Assembly (NCBI RefSeq): GCF_011772445.1 | Contig: NZ_WVZN01000045.1 | Coordinates: 1 to 64,000, forward strand | Source: Hydrogenophaga sp. | GTDB taxonomy: Bacteria > Pseudomonadota > Gammaproteobacteria > Burkholderiales > Burkholderiaceae_C | DNA length: 64,000 bases | Direction of reading: 5' to 3' | In this document: piece after piece, positions 53,853 through 62,683 of the stretch | How the letters are laid out: each line of letters begins with the position of its first letter | Position numbering within the stretch: position 1 is the first letter of the stretch | Position numbers and translations under genes: made by a program | Notes under the pieces: model-generated | Told to the model about the DNA's origin: nothing | The model's database searches: none | Seen by the model: the letters and a program-made list of their open reading frames with translations, nothing else

Positions 53853-55289
53853 CTAGAGCCAACGCTCCAGCATGCGCCCCACGCCCTCCATCAGCCGCCC
53901 GCCCAGGCCTCGCCGCTCCCACGCCTCCAGCGTCACCGCGCGCGAGTCCTTGCGGTCGCGCTCGAAGAGCGCGTTCATCTCCCCGCCGAATTCCTCGCCG
54001 AGCACGATCACGTTGAGTTCGTTGTTGGCGACGAAGCTGATCCAGTCCAGGTTGCTCGAACCCACGGTGGAGAACACGCCGTCGATCACCGCCGTCTTGG
54101 CGTGCATCACGGCCAGGTCCATTTCGTGGATCTTCACGCCCGCCTGCAGCAGCTGCGTGTAGTACGAACGCCCCGCGTGCAGCACCAGCGAGGAATCGCT
54201 GCGCCCCGGCAGCACCAGTTCCACCGAGACCCCGCGGCGCGCCGCGTCGCACAGCGCCTGCACGAACACCTGGCCCGGCGCGAAGTAGGCCATCGAGATG
54301 TGCACCTCCACCTGCGCCGCGTCGATCGCCGCGATCAGCGCGGTGTAGATGCGGTTGGTCTCGTCGCGCGGATCGCTCGCCAGGATCTTCACCACGCGAT
54401 CGCCCGGTTCGGCCGCGAGCGGCTTGTCGGGGGTGGCGCCCAGCCCGCCCTTGCAACCCTGCTCGCGCCAGGTGGCTTCGAACACCTGCGCCAGCGCGGG
54501 GACCACCGGCCCGCGCATCTCGATCTGCGTGTCGCGCCAGCCGTCGTCGATCGGCGCGCCGCCCGAGGTTCGTGCCGATCGGCGCCACGACGCGGAGCCC
54601 GAACCGTAGACGCGGCTGATGTTGATGCCGCCCGTGAACGCCACCTGCTGGTCCACCACCAGCAGCTTGCGGTGGTCGCGGTGGGTAATGCCCCAGTAGC
54701 CAGGCCGCCGCACCGGGTTGATGGGGTTGAACTCGCACACCGCGACGCCGCCGTCCGTGAGGCGCTTGAAAAACTCGGCCGGCGTGGTGATGGAGCCCAC
54801 CGCGTCGTAGATGACGGCCACGGCCACGCCTTCGGCCGCGCGGCTCAGCAGCAGCTCGGCGATCTCGGCGGCCACGCCCTGGTCCTCGAAGATGTAGCTC
54901 TCCAGCAGGATGCGCGAGCGCGCCTTCGCGATGGCCGCCTTCATGGCGGCGAAGGTGGCCGGTCCGTCCACCAGCAGCTTCGTGCGGTTGCCGCGGTAGA
55001 GGTCGGCGTCGCCGGTCTGCGTGAGGGTGCGCAGGTGGTGGCGCAGCAGTTCGTGCCGGCCCTCGTTGCCCAGCTGCTGCAGGGTCTGGCGCTTCTGTGC
55101 GCCGGCCACCACGCCGTCGGCACCGCGCACCGTCACCAGGCCCGGCGCGGCGCTGTCCTGCGGCTCGCGCGGTGGCAGGCTGCTGCAGCCCACCAGCGCC
55201 AGCAGCGTCAGCGCGCTCAACCAGGCCAGAGCGAACCACCAGCGGGCGGGGGGCAATGGCTGCGGGCGATCGGGGGCATCGGGGCGCAT
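53853..55289 (-). CDS. Phospholipase-D-family lipoprotein, probably cardiolipin synthase
   Basis: A 478-residue protein with two HKD motifs, DHRKLLVVD in the first half and MHAKTAVID in the second, the hallmark of cardiolipin synthases and related PLD enzymes. The N-terminus ends in a lipobox-like LVGC after a hydrophobic stretch, suggesting membrane anchoring by lipidation. It could condense phospholipids to cardiolipin or swap headgroups, relevant to envelope stress. The ATG at 55289 is preferred over a longer frame. It converges on the NarL-type gene. Confidence 0.87.
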   Translation of the reverse strand: MRPDAPDRPQPLPPARWWFALAWLSALTLLALVGCSSLPPREPQDSAAPGLVTVRGADGVVAGAQKRQTLQQLGNEGRHELLRHHLRTLTQTGDADLYRGNRTKLLVDGPATFAAMKAAIAKARSRILLESYIFEDQGVAAEIAELLLSRAAEGVAVAVIYDAVGSITTPAEFFKRLTDGGVAVCEFNPINPVRRPGYWGITHRDHRKLLVVDQQVAFTGGINISRVYGSGSASWRRSARTSGGAPIDDGWRDTQIEMRGPVVPALAQVFEATWREQGCKGGLGATPDKPLAAEPGDRVVKILASDPRDETNRIYTALIAAIDAAQVEVHISMAYFAPGQVFVQALCDAARRGVSVELVLPGRSDSSLVLHAGRSYYTQLLQAGVKIHEMDLAVMHAKTAVIDGVFSTVGSSNLDWISFVANNELNVIVLGEEFGGEMNALFERDRKDSRAVTLEAWERRGLGGRLMEGVGRMLERWL

Positions 55290-55398
55290 GGGTGGTGGTG
55301 GGGAGTGGGGTCGCCAGCAGTGTGCGGCGGCGGGCCTCGCGGCGCCTGTCGGCGCGCGAGCCAGGCCCGCGTCGGACGGCGCCGACACGGTGCCCGTT

Positions 55399-55464
55399 CG
55401 TCGGTGCGGTCCTACAGGGTGATGCGGTGCGCGCTTGCAGCATGGCGCCGCCGGGCTTCCTACA
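55399..55464. promoter_or_regulatory. TGTAGGA-type motifs upstream of the DUF1328 and PLD genes
   Basis: On the - strand TGTAGGA-CCGC-ACCGACG lies at 55399-55416, a close variant of the shared motif. A further TCCTACA (55458-55464), followed by GTG, lies closer to the DUF1328 gene. Confidence 0.45.
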
Positions 55465-55540
55465 GTGAAGCCATCACAACGGTGGTCGTTGTGAACGCAA
55501 CGCGGAGGTCGCCGCCAACGGCCTCGCAGAGGAGTCCGAC

Positions 55541-55705
55541 ATGCTGCATTACGCCGTGGTTTTCTTCGTCATCGCCCTGATCGCTGCCGTGCTGGGCTTT
55601 GGCGGCATCGCCGCCAGCGCGGCCGGCATCGCCAAGATCCTCTTCGTCATCTTTCTGGTGCTGGCGCTCGGCTCGATGCTGCTGGGCCTGTTCCGAGGGC
55701 GATAG
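55541..55705 (+). CDS. DUF1328 small membrane protein (YtjA-like)
   Basis: A 54-residue protein with two hydrophobic helices, starting [20 protein letters not shown] and containing [14 protein letters not shown], which is the DUF1328 signature. It is widespread in proteobacteria and often stress-induced, function unknown. GAGGAG lies 7 bases before the ATG. It is short enough to be missed by length filters. A good terminator follows. Confidence 0.9.
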   Translation: MLHYAVVFFVIALIAAVLGFGGIAASAAGIAKILFVIFLVLALGSMLLGLFRGR

Positions 55706-55744
55706 AAGAGTAGCGATTTTCGATACCGATTGTCTCCATCCATT

Positions 55745-55773
55745 GAACCGGTTCAAGAAGCCGGTTCTTTTTT
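55745..55773 (+). terminator. Rho-independent terminator after the DUF1328 gene
   Basis: GAACCGG (55745-55751) pairs with CCGGTTC (55761-55767) over a 9-base loop, followed by a run of T (55768-55773). Confidence 0.85.
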
Positions 55774-55825
55774 GCCTGACCCGCTCCGACCATGGGGGCC
55801 TGTTCAACCACCCCACAGGTGATTC

Positions 55826-56344
55826 ATGGTCGCGTCAGATCTTGCTTCCTCCGCCAACGACACCCGCACCGGGCCCGCGCCGCACGCGCCGTCCGCGCCC
55901 CTTGCACCGCGCCCCGTGCGGGTGCTGCGCGACACCCGCGCCTGGCAACTGCAGGTCTGGGTGTCCTTCGCGATCGCGGTGGGCTTGTGCGCCGTGGGCC
56001 TGGCCTGGCTGCCCGGCCTGGCGCTGGACCGGGCGTTCATGGTGATGGGCTACGTGTTCTGCCTCAGCAGCGTGTTCGTGCTGGCCAAGGCCATCCGCGA
56101 CGGCGAGCAGGCCAAGCGCGAACGCCGTCCCGAGACGCCGTTCTGGCGCCTGGTGGTGTGGGGCGGCTTCGGCGTGGCCATGGGGCTCACCGCCTGGGGC
56201 CTGCTGCGCATGGACATCAACCCCACCTACCGCGCCTACCTGGGCGTGAGCTGGCTGTACCTCGTCACCACCGCGTTCACGCTGGCCAAGACCCTGCGCG
56301 ACCGTTTCGAGGCGGACCTGGCCGAACGCGGCCCGAGCCATTGA
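55826..56344 (+). CDS. YiaA/YiaB-type inner-membrane protein
   Basis: A 172-residue protein with four membrane helices in two pairs. The pattern WQLQVWVSFAIAVGLCAVG and FMVMGYVFCLSSVFVLAKAIRD, repeated as WRLVVWGGFGVAMGLTAWG and YLGVSWLYLVTTAFTLAKTLRD, is an internal duplication typical of the YiaAB two-helix family. The function is unknown. AGGTGA precedes the ATG. It starts a run of genes with small exported proteins. Confidence 0.85.
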   Translation: MVASDLASSANDTRTGPAPHAPSAPLAPRPVRVLRDTRAWQLQVWVSFAIAVGLCAVGLAWLPGLALDRAFMVMGYVFCLSSVFVLAKAIRDGEQAKRERRPETPFWRLVVWGGFGVAMGLTAWGLLRMDINPTYRAYLGVSWLYLVTTAFTLAKTLRDRFEADLAERGPSH

Positions 56345-56376
56345 GCCCACGCCACGTCATGCCCAGGAGAACCGAC

Positions 56377-56841
56377 ATGAACCCCTTTGTCTTTCTGCGT
56401 CGTGGTGCCCTGTTGGCGGGCGTGTCCCTCACGCTGCTGATGGCCGCGCCGGCGCGCGCCCAGAGTGAGGCTTCCGCCGCGCTGTCTCTCTTGCCCGTGG
56501 CCTCGGTGGTCGCCTCCGGCGTGGCCGCCTCGGGCGCGGCCGCCGCGGTGAGCGCGCTGCCCGTCGCCTTGTCGGCGGGTGGCGCCGTGCTCACCGTCAA
56601 GGCCGTGGAGGCCAGCGCCACCGGCACGGTCTACCTGCTCGAGCGAGCCTCCGACGGTGCCCGCGTGAGCGTGGAGGTCTCGGGCCGCGCGGCCTCTTCC
56701 ACTGCCATCGGCGTCGGCACGCTGGTCACGGTCAGCGTCATCGGTGCCGGCGTCGTGCTGTCCACCGTCGGCGAGGTGCTGGCCTTCATTCCCAACGAAC
56801 TCGGCCGTGCGCTGCTGCACAACGAGCGCATGACCTACTGA
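56377..56841 (+). CDS. Small exported Ala/Val-rich protein
   Basis: A 154-residue protein with a Sec signal peptide (MAAPARAQS). The mature part is rich in Ala, Val, Ser and Gly with a central GAGVV-like glycine-rich stretch, and ends in AFIPNELGRALLHNERMTY. It may be related to the STM0539-type hypothetical proteins, but I am not certain. AGGAG lies 7 bases before the ATG. It sits 10 bases before the DUF2145 gene, so both are co-transcribed. Confidence 0.65.
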   Translation: MNPFVFLRRGALLAGVSLTLLMAAPARAQSEASAALSLLPVASVVASGVAASGAAAAVSALPVALSAGGAVLTVKAVEASATGTVYLLERASDGARVSVEVSGRAASSTAIGVGTLVTVSVIGAGVVLSTVGEVLAFIPNELGRALLHNERMTY

Positions 56842-56851
56842 GGGCTGGCCC

Positions 56852-57643
56852 ATGAAGAAGACTTTCATCGCCCTCGCCCTGCTGGCCGCCTTGCTGCCCG
56901 CCGCCCACGCCGGGCGCTCCTGCGAGGCCCGCCCCCTCACCGCCGCCACGCTCGAGCGCGGCCTGACCCTGGCGCAACGCACCGCCGAGGCACTGGACGC
57001 CGAGCACGCCCGCAGCGGCGCGCGCGTGGTGGTGCTGGCGCGCGCCGGACAGGACCTGAGCAAGTACCACCTGCGCTACTCCCACCTGGGCTGGGCCTAC
57101 AAGACGCCCGAAGGCCCCTGGCGCGTGGTGCACAAGCTCAACCAGTGCGGCACGGCGGTGGGCGCGCTCTACCGCCAGGGCCTGGGCGAGTTCTTTCTGG
57201 ACGACCTCTGGCGCCACGAGGCGGGCTGGCTGGTGCCCGCGCCCGCGCTGCAGGCGCCGCTGCTGGAGGCGCTGAACGACCCGCAGCGCCCACGCGCCCT
57301 GCACACGCGCGCCTACAACATGCTGAGCCACCCCTGGAGCACGCGCTACCAGCAGAGCAACCAGTGGGGCATCGAACTGCTGGCCGCCGCGGTCGAGCCC
57401 GGCGTGCGCTCGCGCGAGCAGGCCCAGGCCTGGCTGCGCTTCAAGGGCTACCAGCCCACCACGCTGCGGCTGGGCGCTTTCACGCGCCTGGGCGCGCGTG
57501 TGGGCACGGCGCACATCGCCTTCGACGACCACCCGAACGACCAACGCTTCGCCGACCGCATCGACACGGTCACGGTCGATTCGGTGTGGGCGTGGATGCC
57601 GGCGGCCGGGTTGTCGGGGCCTCCGCAGCGCCTGGCGCTTTGA
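56852..57643 (+). CDS. DUF2145 exported protein
   Basis: A 263-residue protein with a Sec signal peptide (LLAALLPAAHAGRS). DUF2145 features include RAGQDLSKYHLRYSHLGW, HKLNQCGTAVGALYRQGL and NMLSHPWSTRYQQSNQWGIELLA, where conserved His, Cys and Asn residues recall an NlpC/P60-like peptidase arrangement. An enzymatic role in the cell wall is possible but unproven. Confidence 0.82.
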   Translation: MKKTFIALALLAALLPAAHAGRSCEARPLTAATLERGLTLAQRTAEALDAEHARSGARVVVLARAGQDLSKYHLRYSHLGWAYKTPEGPWRVVHKLNQCGTAVGALYRQGLGEFFLDDLWRHEAGWLVPAPALQAPLLEALNDPQRPRALHTRAYNMLSHPWSTRYQQSNQWGIELLAAAVEPGVRSREQAQAWLRFKGYQPTTLRLGAFTRLGARVGTAHIAFDDHPNDQRFADRIDTVTVDSVWAWMPAAGLSGPPQRLAL

Positions 57644-57964
57644 GCATTCGTAATATGAAAAATCAACAATGAATTTTGACTTTCATTCGAAAATTCATAT
57701 AATGAGCGGCTCTACCCCATCATCAACCCGCGTGCACGCCGCGTCAGGGGGTGAGGGGAGCCCCGGCGGCGCCGGGCGCCCTCGGGCGAATCGCTTCCCG
57801 TCTGGCCCGCCATCGGCTGGCCACCCGCCTCGGACGTGCACCGGCCGATCGACGTCTTCTCCCCGCTGTTTCCTGGTTCTGTCCGGCGCTGACCGGTCGG
57901 GCCGCCGTTTCCGAAGCACCGCCTTGGCGCCGATCGGCCATCCGAACAGGAGGGCAGCACCGCC
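57644..57964 (+). promoter_or_regulatory. 321-base promoter and long leader of the NAGGN operon
   Basis: A near-consensus sigma-70 promoter is present: TTGACT at 57676-57681, a 16-base spacer and TATAAT at 57698-57703. The inverted repeat ATGAATTTT/AAAATTCAT (57669-57677 and 57690-57698) overlaps it. The predicted start near 57710 leaves a leader of about 255 bases before the ATG. The leader is GC-rich with many possible hairpins and no recognised riboswitch. I see no gene in it. Confidence 0.6.
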
Positions 57965-59737
57965 ATGTGTGGACTAGCAGGAGAAATTCGTTTTGACGGC
58001 CGCGCCGTCGACCCCGGCGTGATCGCGCGCATGAACGAGCGGCAGAGCGCCCGTGGCCCCGATGGCCAGGGCCTGCTGCTGTTCGACCGGATGGGCGTGG
58101 GCCACCGCCGCCTGAAGATCATGGACCTGTCGGACGCCGCGCAGCAGCCCATGGTGGACCCGATGCTGGGCCTGGGCGTGGTCTTCAACGGCGCCATCTA
58201 CAACCACCACGAGTTGCGCGAGGACCTCGTCGCGCGCGGCTACAAGTTCCACTCCAGCGGCGACACCGAGGTGCTCATCAAGGCGTACCACGCCTGGGGG
58301 CCCAACTTCGTGCGGCGCCTGCAGGGCATGTTCGCCTTCGCGATCTGGGAGCGCGACAGCGGCAAGGTGCTGCTGGGTCGCGACCGCCTGGGCATCAAGC
58401 CGCTGTACCTGGCGCCGGTGCCGGGTGGGCTGCGCTTCGCCTCCACCTTGCCGGCGCTGCTGGCGTCGGGCGATCTGGACAGCGGCATCGACGCCATCGG
58501 CCTGCACCACTACCTGTCGCTGCACGCCATCGTGCCGCCGCCGCACACGCTGCTGCGTGGCGTGCGCAAGCTGGCACCCGGCACGCTGCTGCACGTGGAA
58601 CCGGACGGGCAGCAACGCGAGGAGCGCTACTGGTCGCTGTCGTTCGATCGCGACGACACCGACGAGCAGCGCTCCTTCGAGGACTGGCAGGAGCTGCTGC
58701 TCGACGGCCTGCGCCTGGCGGTCAAGCGCCGCCTGGTGGCCGACGTGCCGGTCGGCGCGCTGCTCTCGGGCGGCGTCGACTCCAGCCTGATCGTGGGCCT
58801 GATGGCCGAGCAGGGCGTGAGCGACCTGCGCACCTACAACGTGGGCTTCGAGGACGTCGGCGGCGAGGTCGGCAACGAGTTCCAGTACGCCGACCTCGTG
58901 GCGCGCCACTTCGGCACCGCGCACGAGCGCCTGTTCGTGCCCGAGGCCGAGTTGCTGGAGCGCCTGCCGGCGGCCATCGAGGCCATGAGCGAGCCCATGG
59001 TCAGCCACGACTGCATCGGCTTCTACCTGCTCAGCGAGGCCGTGGCGCGCCACAGCAAGGTGGTGCAGAGCGGACAGGGCGCCGACGAGGTGTTCGGTGG
59101 CTACCACTGGTACCCCAAGCTGGCCGGCAGCCAGCGCGTGGTGGACGACTACGCCGCCGCCTTCCTCGACCGCGACCAGACCGAGATGCGCGCCGTGCTG
59201 CAGGACACCTGGCTGGGCGAGGACCACACGCGCGCCTTCATCAGCGAACACCTGCACGCCCCGGGCGCCCGCGACCCGGTGGACCAGGCCCTGCGCCTGG
59301 ACACCACCGTGATGCTGGTGGACGACCCGGTGAAGCGCGTGGACAACATGACCATGGCCTTCGGCCTGGAGGCGCGCGTGCCCTTCCTGGACCACGAACT
59401 CGTCGAACTCGCCGCGCGCATCCCGTCGCGCCACAAGCTCGCCGATGGGGGCAAGGGCGTGCTCAAGGCCGTCGCGCGGCGCATCGTGCCGCGCGAGGTG
59501 ATCGACCGGCCCAAGGGCTACTTCCCCGTGCCCGCGCTCAAGCACCTGCAGGGCCGCGTGCTGGAGATGGTGCAGGACGCGCTGCACAGCCGCGCCGCGC
59601 GCGAGCGCGGCCTCTTTCGCGAGGGCTACGTGAAGGCCCTGCTGGCCGCGCCGGGCGAGCACATCACGCCGCTGCGCGGCTCCAAGCTCTGGCAGCTGGG
59701 CCTGCTGGAGCTGTGGCTGCAGACCCACCTGCGTTGA
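57965..59737 (+). CDS. N-acetylglutaminylglutamine amidotransferase (asparagine-synthetase-like)
   Basis: A 590-residue class II glutamine amidotransferase of the AsnB fold. The N-terminal nucleophile is Cys2 (MCGLAGEIRFDG), and the synthetase domain has the pyrophosphatase loop SGGVDSS at 268-274. In the osmolyte pathway of Pseudomonas and relatives this enzyme amidates N-acetylglutaminylglutamine to NAGGN. The following two genes are exactly the other members of that cluster. AGGAGGG lies before the ATG. Confidence 0.9.
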   Translation: MCGLAGEIRFDGRAVDPGVIARMNERQSARGPDGQGLLLFDRMGVGHRRLKIMDLSDAAQQPMVDPMLGLGVVFNGAIYNHHELREDLVARGYKFHSSGDTEVLIKAYHAWGPNFVRRLQGMFAFAIWERDSGKVLLGRDRLGIKPLYLAPVPGGLRFASTLPALLASGDLDSGIDAIGLHHYLSLHAIVPPPHTLLRGVRKLAPGTLLHVEPDGQQREERYWSLSFDRDDTDEQRSFEDWQELLLDGLRLAVKRRLVADVPVGALLSGGVDSSLIVGLMAEQGVSDLRTYNVGFEDVGGEVGNEFQYADLVARHFGTAHERLFVPEAELLERLPAAIEAMSEPMVSHDCIGFYLLSEAVARHSKVVQSGQGADEVFGGYHWYPKLAGSQRVVDDYAAAFLDRDQTEMRAVLQDTWLGEDHTRAFISEHLHAPGARDPVDQALRLDTTVMLVDDPVKRVDNMTMAFGLEARVPFLDHELVELAARIPSRHKLADGGKGVLKAVARRIVPREVIDRPKGYFPVPALKHLQGRVLEMVQDALHSRAARERGLFREGYVKALLAAPGEHITPLRGSKLWQLGLLELWLQTHLR

Positions 59738-59760
59738 CATCAGAGAGGAGACACCCGAGA

Positions 59761-61490
59761 TGAGCACCGTTCGCCAGCACGCTCCCCGCGCCCTGCGCCT
59801 GGAGCGCTCCGCCATCCCGCACCAGGCCACCGAACAGCGCAACGCCATCGTGCACTGCGGCTGGGGCCGCCTCATCGGTGGCCACACCTTCGACGACCCG
59901 GCCGCCATCGCCCAGGCCCTGCTGCAGGAAACGGCGGGCGAGCGCGACATCGCGTTCTACCTGGACAAGCCGCACGTGGTGGTCTCCCACGCGCCGCAGC
60001 AGCTCTTCGTCGATCCGTCCGAAACCTTCCGGCTCGCGCTCAACGCCTACGCGCCGCAACGCGCGCGCCGCCAGGGTTTCACCATCCGGCGCCTGCGCTC
60101 GCGCGCCGACGTCGCCGCCATCAACGCCATCTACCGCGCGCGGCGCATGGTCCCGGTGGACCCGGCACGCGTGTGGGGCGACCGTGGCGACCGCACCAGC
60201 GTCTATGTGCTGGCCGAAGACCGCCAGAGCGGTGAGGTGCTGGGCGTGGCCATGGGCCTGGACCACGCCGGCGCCTTCGGCGACGGCAACGGCGGCAGCA
60301 GCCTTTGGGCCCTGGCCGTGGCGCCGCAGGCCAGCCACCCAGGCATCGGCGAAGCGCTCACGCGTTACCTGGCCGAGCTGTTCATCGCGCGCGGCCGGGC
60401 CTTCATGGACCTGTCGGTGCTGCACGACAACACGCAGGCCATCGCGCTCTACAAGAAGCTGGGTTTCCAGAACATCCCAGTGTTCGCGGTGAAGCGGCGC
60501 AACGCCATCAACGAGCCCCTGTTCACCGAAGGCGCCGACCGCGACGGCCTCAACCCCTACGCCCGCATCATCGTGGACGAGGCGCAGCGGCGCGGCATCC
60601 GCGTCGAGGTGATCGACGCCGAGCACGGCTACTTCCGCCTCACGCACGGCGGGCGCGGGGTGACCTGCCGCGAATCGCTCAGCGAGCTCACCAGCGCCGT
60701 GGCCATGAGCCGCTGCGCCGACAAGCGCGTGACCGCCCGCCTGCTGCAACGCGCGGGCCTGGCCGTGCCCGCGCAGGTCACGGCGGGCGAACGCGAGGCC
60801 AACGAGGCCTTTCTTCGCCAGCACGGGGCCATCGTCGTCAAGCCGGTGGACAGCGAGCAAGGCAAGGGCATCGCGGTGAACCTCACCGCGATCGACGAGG
60901 TGGAGACCGCGATCGAACACGCGGCGCAGTTCGGCGGCGGCGTGTTGCTCGAGCAATTCTGCGAAGGGCAGGACCTGCGCATCGTCGTCATCAACCACCA
61001 GGTGGTGGCCGCCGCAGTTCGCCAGCCCGCCACCGTGGTGGGCGACGGCCAGTCCACCATCGCGGAACTCATCGACAAACAGAGCCGCCGCCGCGCCGCG
61101 GCCACGGGCGGCGAATCGCGCATCCCGGTGGATGGCGAGACGAAGCGCTGCCTGGCCGGCCAGGGCCGCAAGCTGAGCGACGTGCTGCCCTTCGGCGAAT
61201 CGCTGCCGGTGCGGCGCACCGCCAACCTGCACACCGGCGGCACCATCCACGACGTGACCGATCGCCTGCACCCCGCGCTCAAAGCCGCGGCGGAACAGGC
61301 CAGCCGCGTGCTGGACATTCCGGTCACCGGGCTGGACTTCCTCGTGCCCTCGGTGGAGGGACCCGACTACGTGATCATCGAAGCCAACGAGCGGCCGGGC
61401 CTGGCCAACCACGAGCCCCAGCCCACCGCGCAGCGCTTCGTCGATCTGCTGTTCCCAGGTACCGCACAAACGGAGGTCGCTGCCCTATGA
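59761..61490 (+). CDS. ngg: N-acetylglutaminylglutamine synthetase (GNAT plus ATP-grasp)
   Basis: A 576-residue fusion. Residues about 95-240 are a GNAT acetyltransferase (SLWALAVAPQASHPGIGEALTRYL, LSVLHDNTQAIALYKKLGF). Residues about 290-570 are an ATP-grasp ligase (IVVKPVDSEQGKGIAVNL, LLEQFCEGQDLRIVVI and VIIEANERPGL). It joins two glutamines and acetylates the product, giving the dipeptide for NAGGN. AGGAGA lies before the ATG, 23 bases after the amidotransferase stop. Confidence 0.9.
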
Positions 61491-62683
61491 AAGACGACGC
61501 ACCCGCCCCCCTGCCGCCACTCGACGAGGCCTACCTCGAAGAGACCTTGCTGCAACTGCTCGCCATCCCGAGCCCCGTGGGCCTGACCGATGCCGTGGTG
61601 CGCTACGTCGCGGGCCGGCTCGACGGCCTCGGCATTCCCTACGAGATCACGCGACGCGGCGCCATCCGCGCCACGCTCAGGGGACGCGAGCGGCACCCCG
61701 CGCGCGCCATCGTGGCCCACCTGGACACGCTGGGTGCCATGGTGCGCGAGCTCAAACCCAACGGCCGCGTGGGCGTCGTGCCCATCGGCACCTGGTCCTC
61801 GCGCTTCGCGGAGGGCGGACGGCTGACGCTGTTCACCGACACGCAGCAGATCCGTGGCACCTGCCTGCCGCTGATGACCTCGGGCCACGCCTTCGGCGAC
61901 GCCATCAACACCCAGCCCAACACCTGGGACAACGTCGAGGTGCGGCTGGACCTGCCGCTGTTCAACGAGGTCGATCTGGCCGACGCGGGCGTCCACGTGG
62001 GCGACTGGATCGCCTTCGACCCCCAGCCCGAGGTGCAGCCGGGCGGCTACATCAACGCGCGCTACCTCGACGACAAAGCGGCGGTGGCGGTGCTGCTCAC
62101 CGCCTGCAAGGCGCTCAAGGACAGCGGCCGCACGCCACCGGTGGACGTGCACCCGCTGTTCACCATCACCGAGGAGGTGGGTTCGGGTGCCTCCGCCGCG
62201 TTGCACGGCGACATCGCTGAAATGGTGAGCCTGGACATCGCCATCGCCGCACCGGGCCAGACGACGGACGAGCGCGCCGTCACCATCTGCCTGCAGGACC
62301 TGTCGGGGCCCTTCGACTACCACCTCTCGCACAAGCTCATCAAGCTGGCGCAGGCGCATGGCATCGCGCACCGGCGCGACGTCTTCAAGTTCTACCGCAG
62401 CGACTCGGCCGCCGCGGTGGAGGCGGGCAACGACATCCGCACCGCGCTCATCGGCTTCGGGGCAGACGCCTCGCATGCGCAGGAGCGCACGCACGTCGAT
62501 TCGCTGCGCGCGCTGGGGCAGTTGTCGGTGGCCTATCTGTTGTCCGACCCGGTGGCGCGGCGCGACCGCCAGAGCATGGGCTCCATCGAAGGCTTCACCG
62601 AACAGCTCAAGCCCGAGGAGATGCAGGTCAACACCACGCCGCTGCCAGACCCGCAGGAATTTCTGGAAGCCAAGGACGGCTGA
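61487..62683 (+). CDS. Osmoprotectant-system M42-family peptidase
   Basis: A 398-residue zinc aminopeptidase-like protein. Probable metal ligands are in IVAHLDTLG, ARYLDDKAAVAVLL and FTITEEVGSGASAAL. It is the standard third gene of NAGGN clusters, possibly trimming or recycling the osmolyte (the role is inferred in the family too). Its ATG overlaps the ngg stop (ATGA), with GGAGG upstream. It ends head-on with the MFS gene without any spacer. Confidence 0.88.
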   Translation: MKDDAPAPLPPLDEAYLEETLLQLLAIPSPVGLTDAVVRYVAGRLDGLGIPYEITRRGAIRATLRGRERHPARAIVAHLDTLGAMVRELKPNGRVGVVPIGTWSSRFAEGGRLTLFTDTQQIRGTCLPLMTSGHAFGDAINTQPNTWDNVEVRLDLPLFNEVDLADAGVHVGDWIAFDPQPEVQPGGYINARYLDDKAAVAVLLTACKALKDSGRTPPVDVHPLFTITEEVGSGASAALHGDIAEMVSLDIAIAAPGQTTDERAVTICLQDLSGPFDYHLSHKLIKLAQAHGIAHRRDVFKFYRSDSAAAVEAGNDIRTALIGFGADASHAQERTHVDSLRALGQLSVAYLLSDPVARRDRQSMGSIEGFTEQLKPEEMQVNTTPLPDPQEFLEAKDG

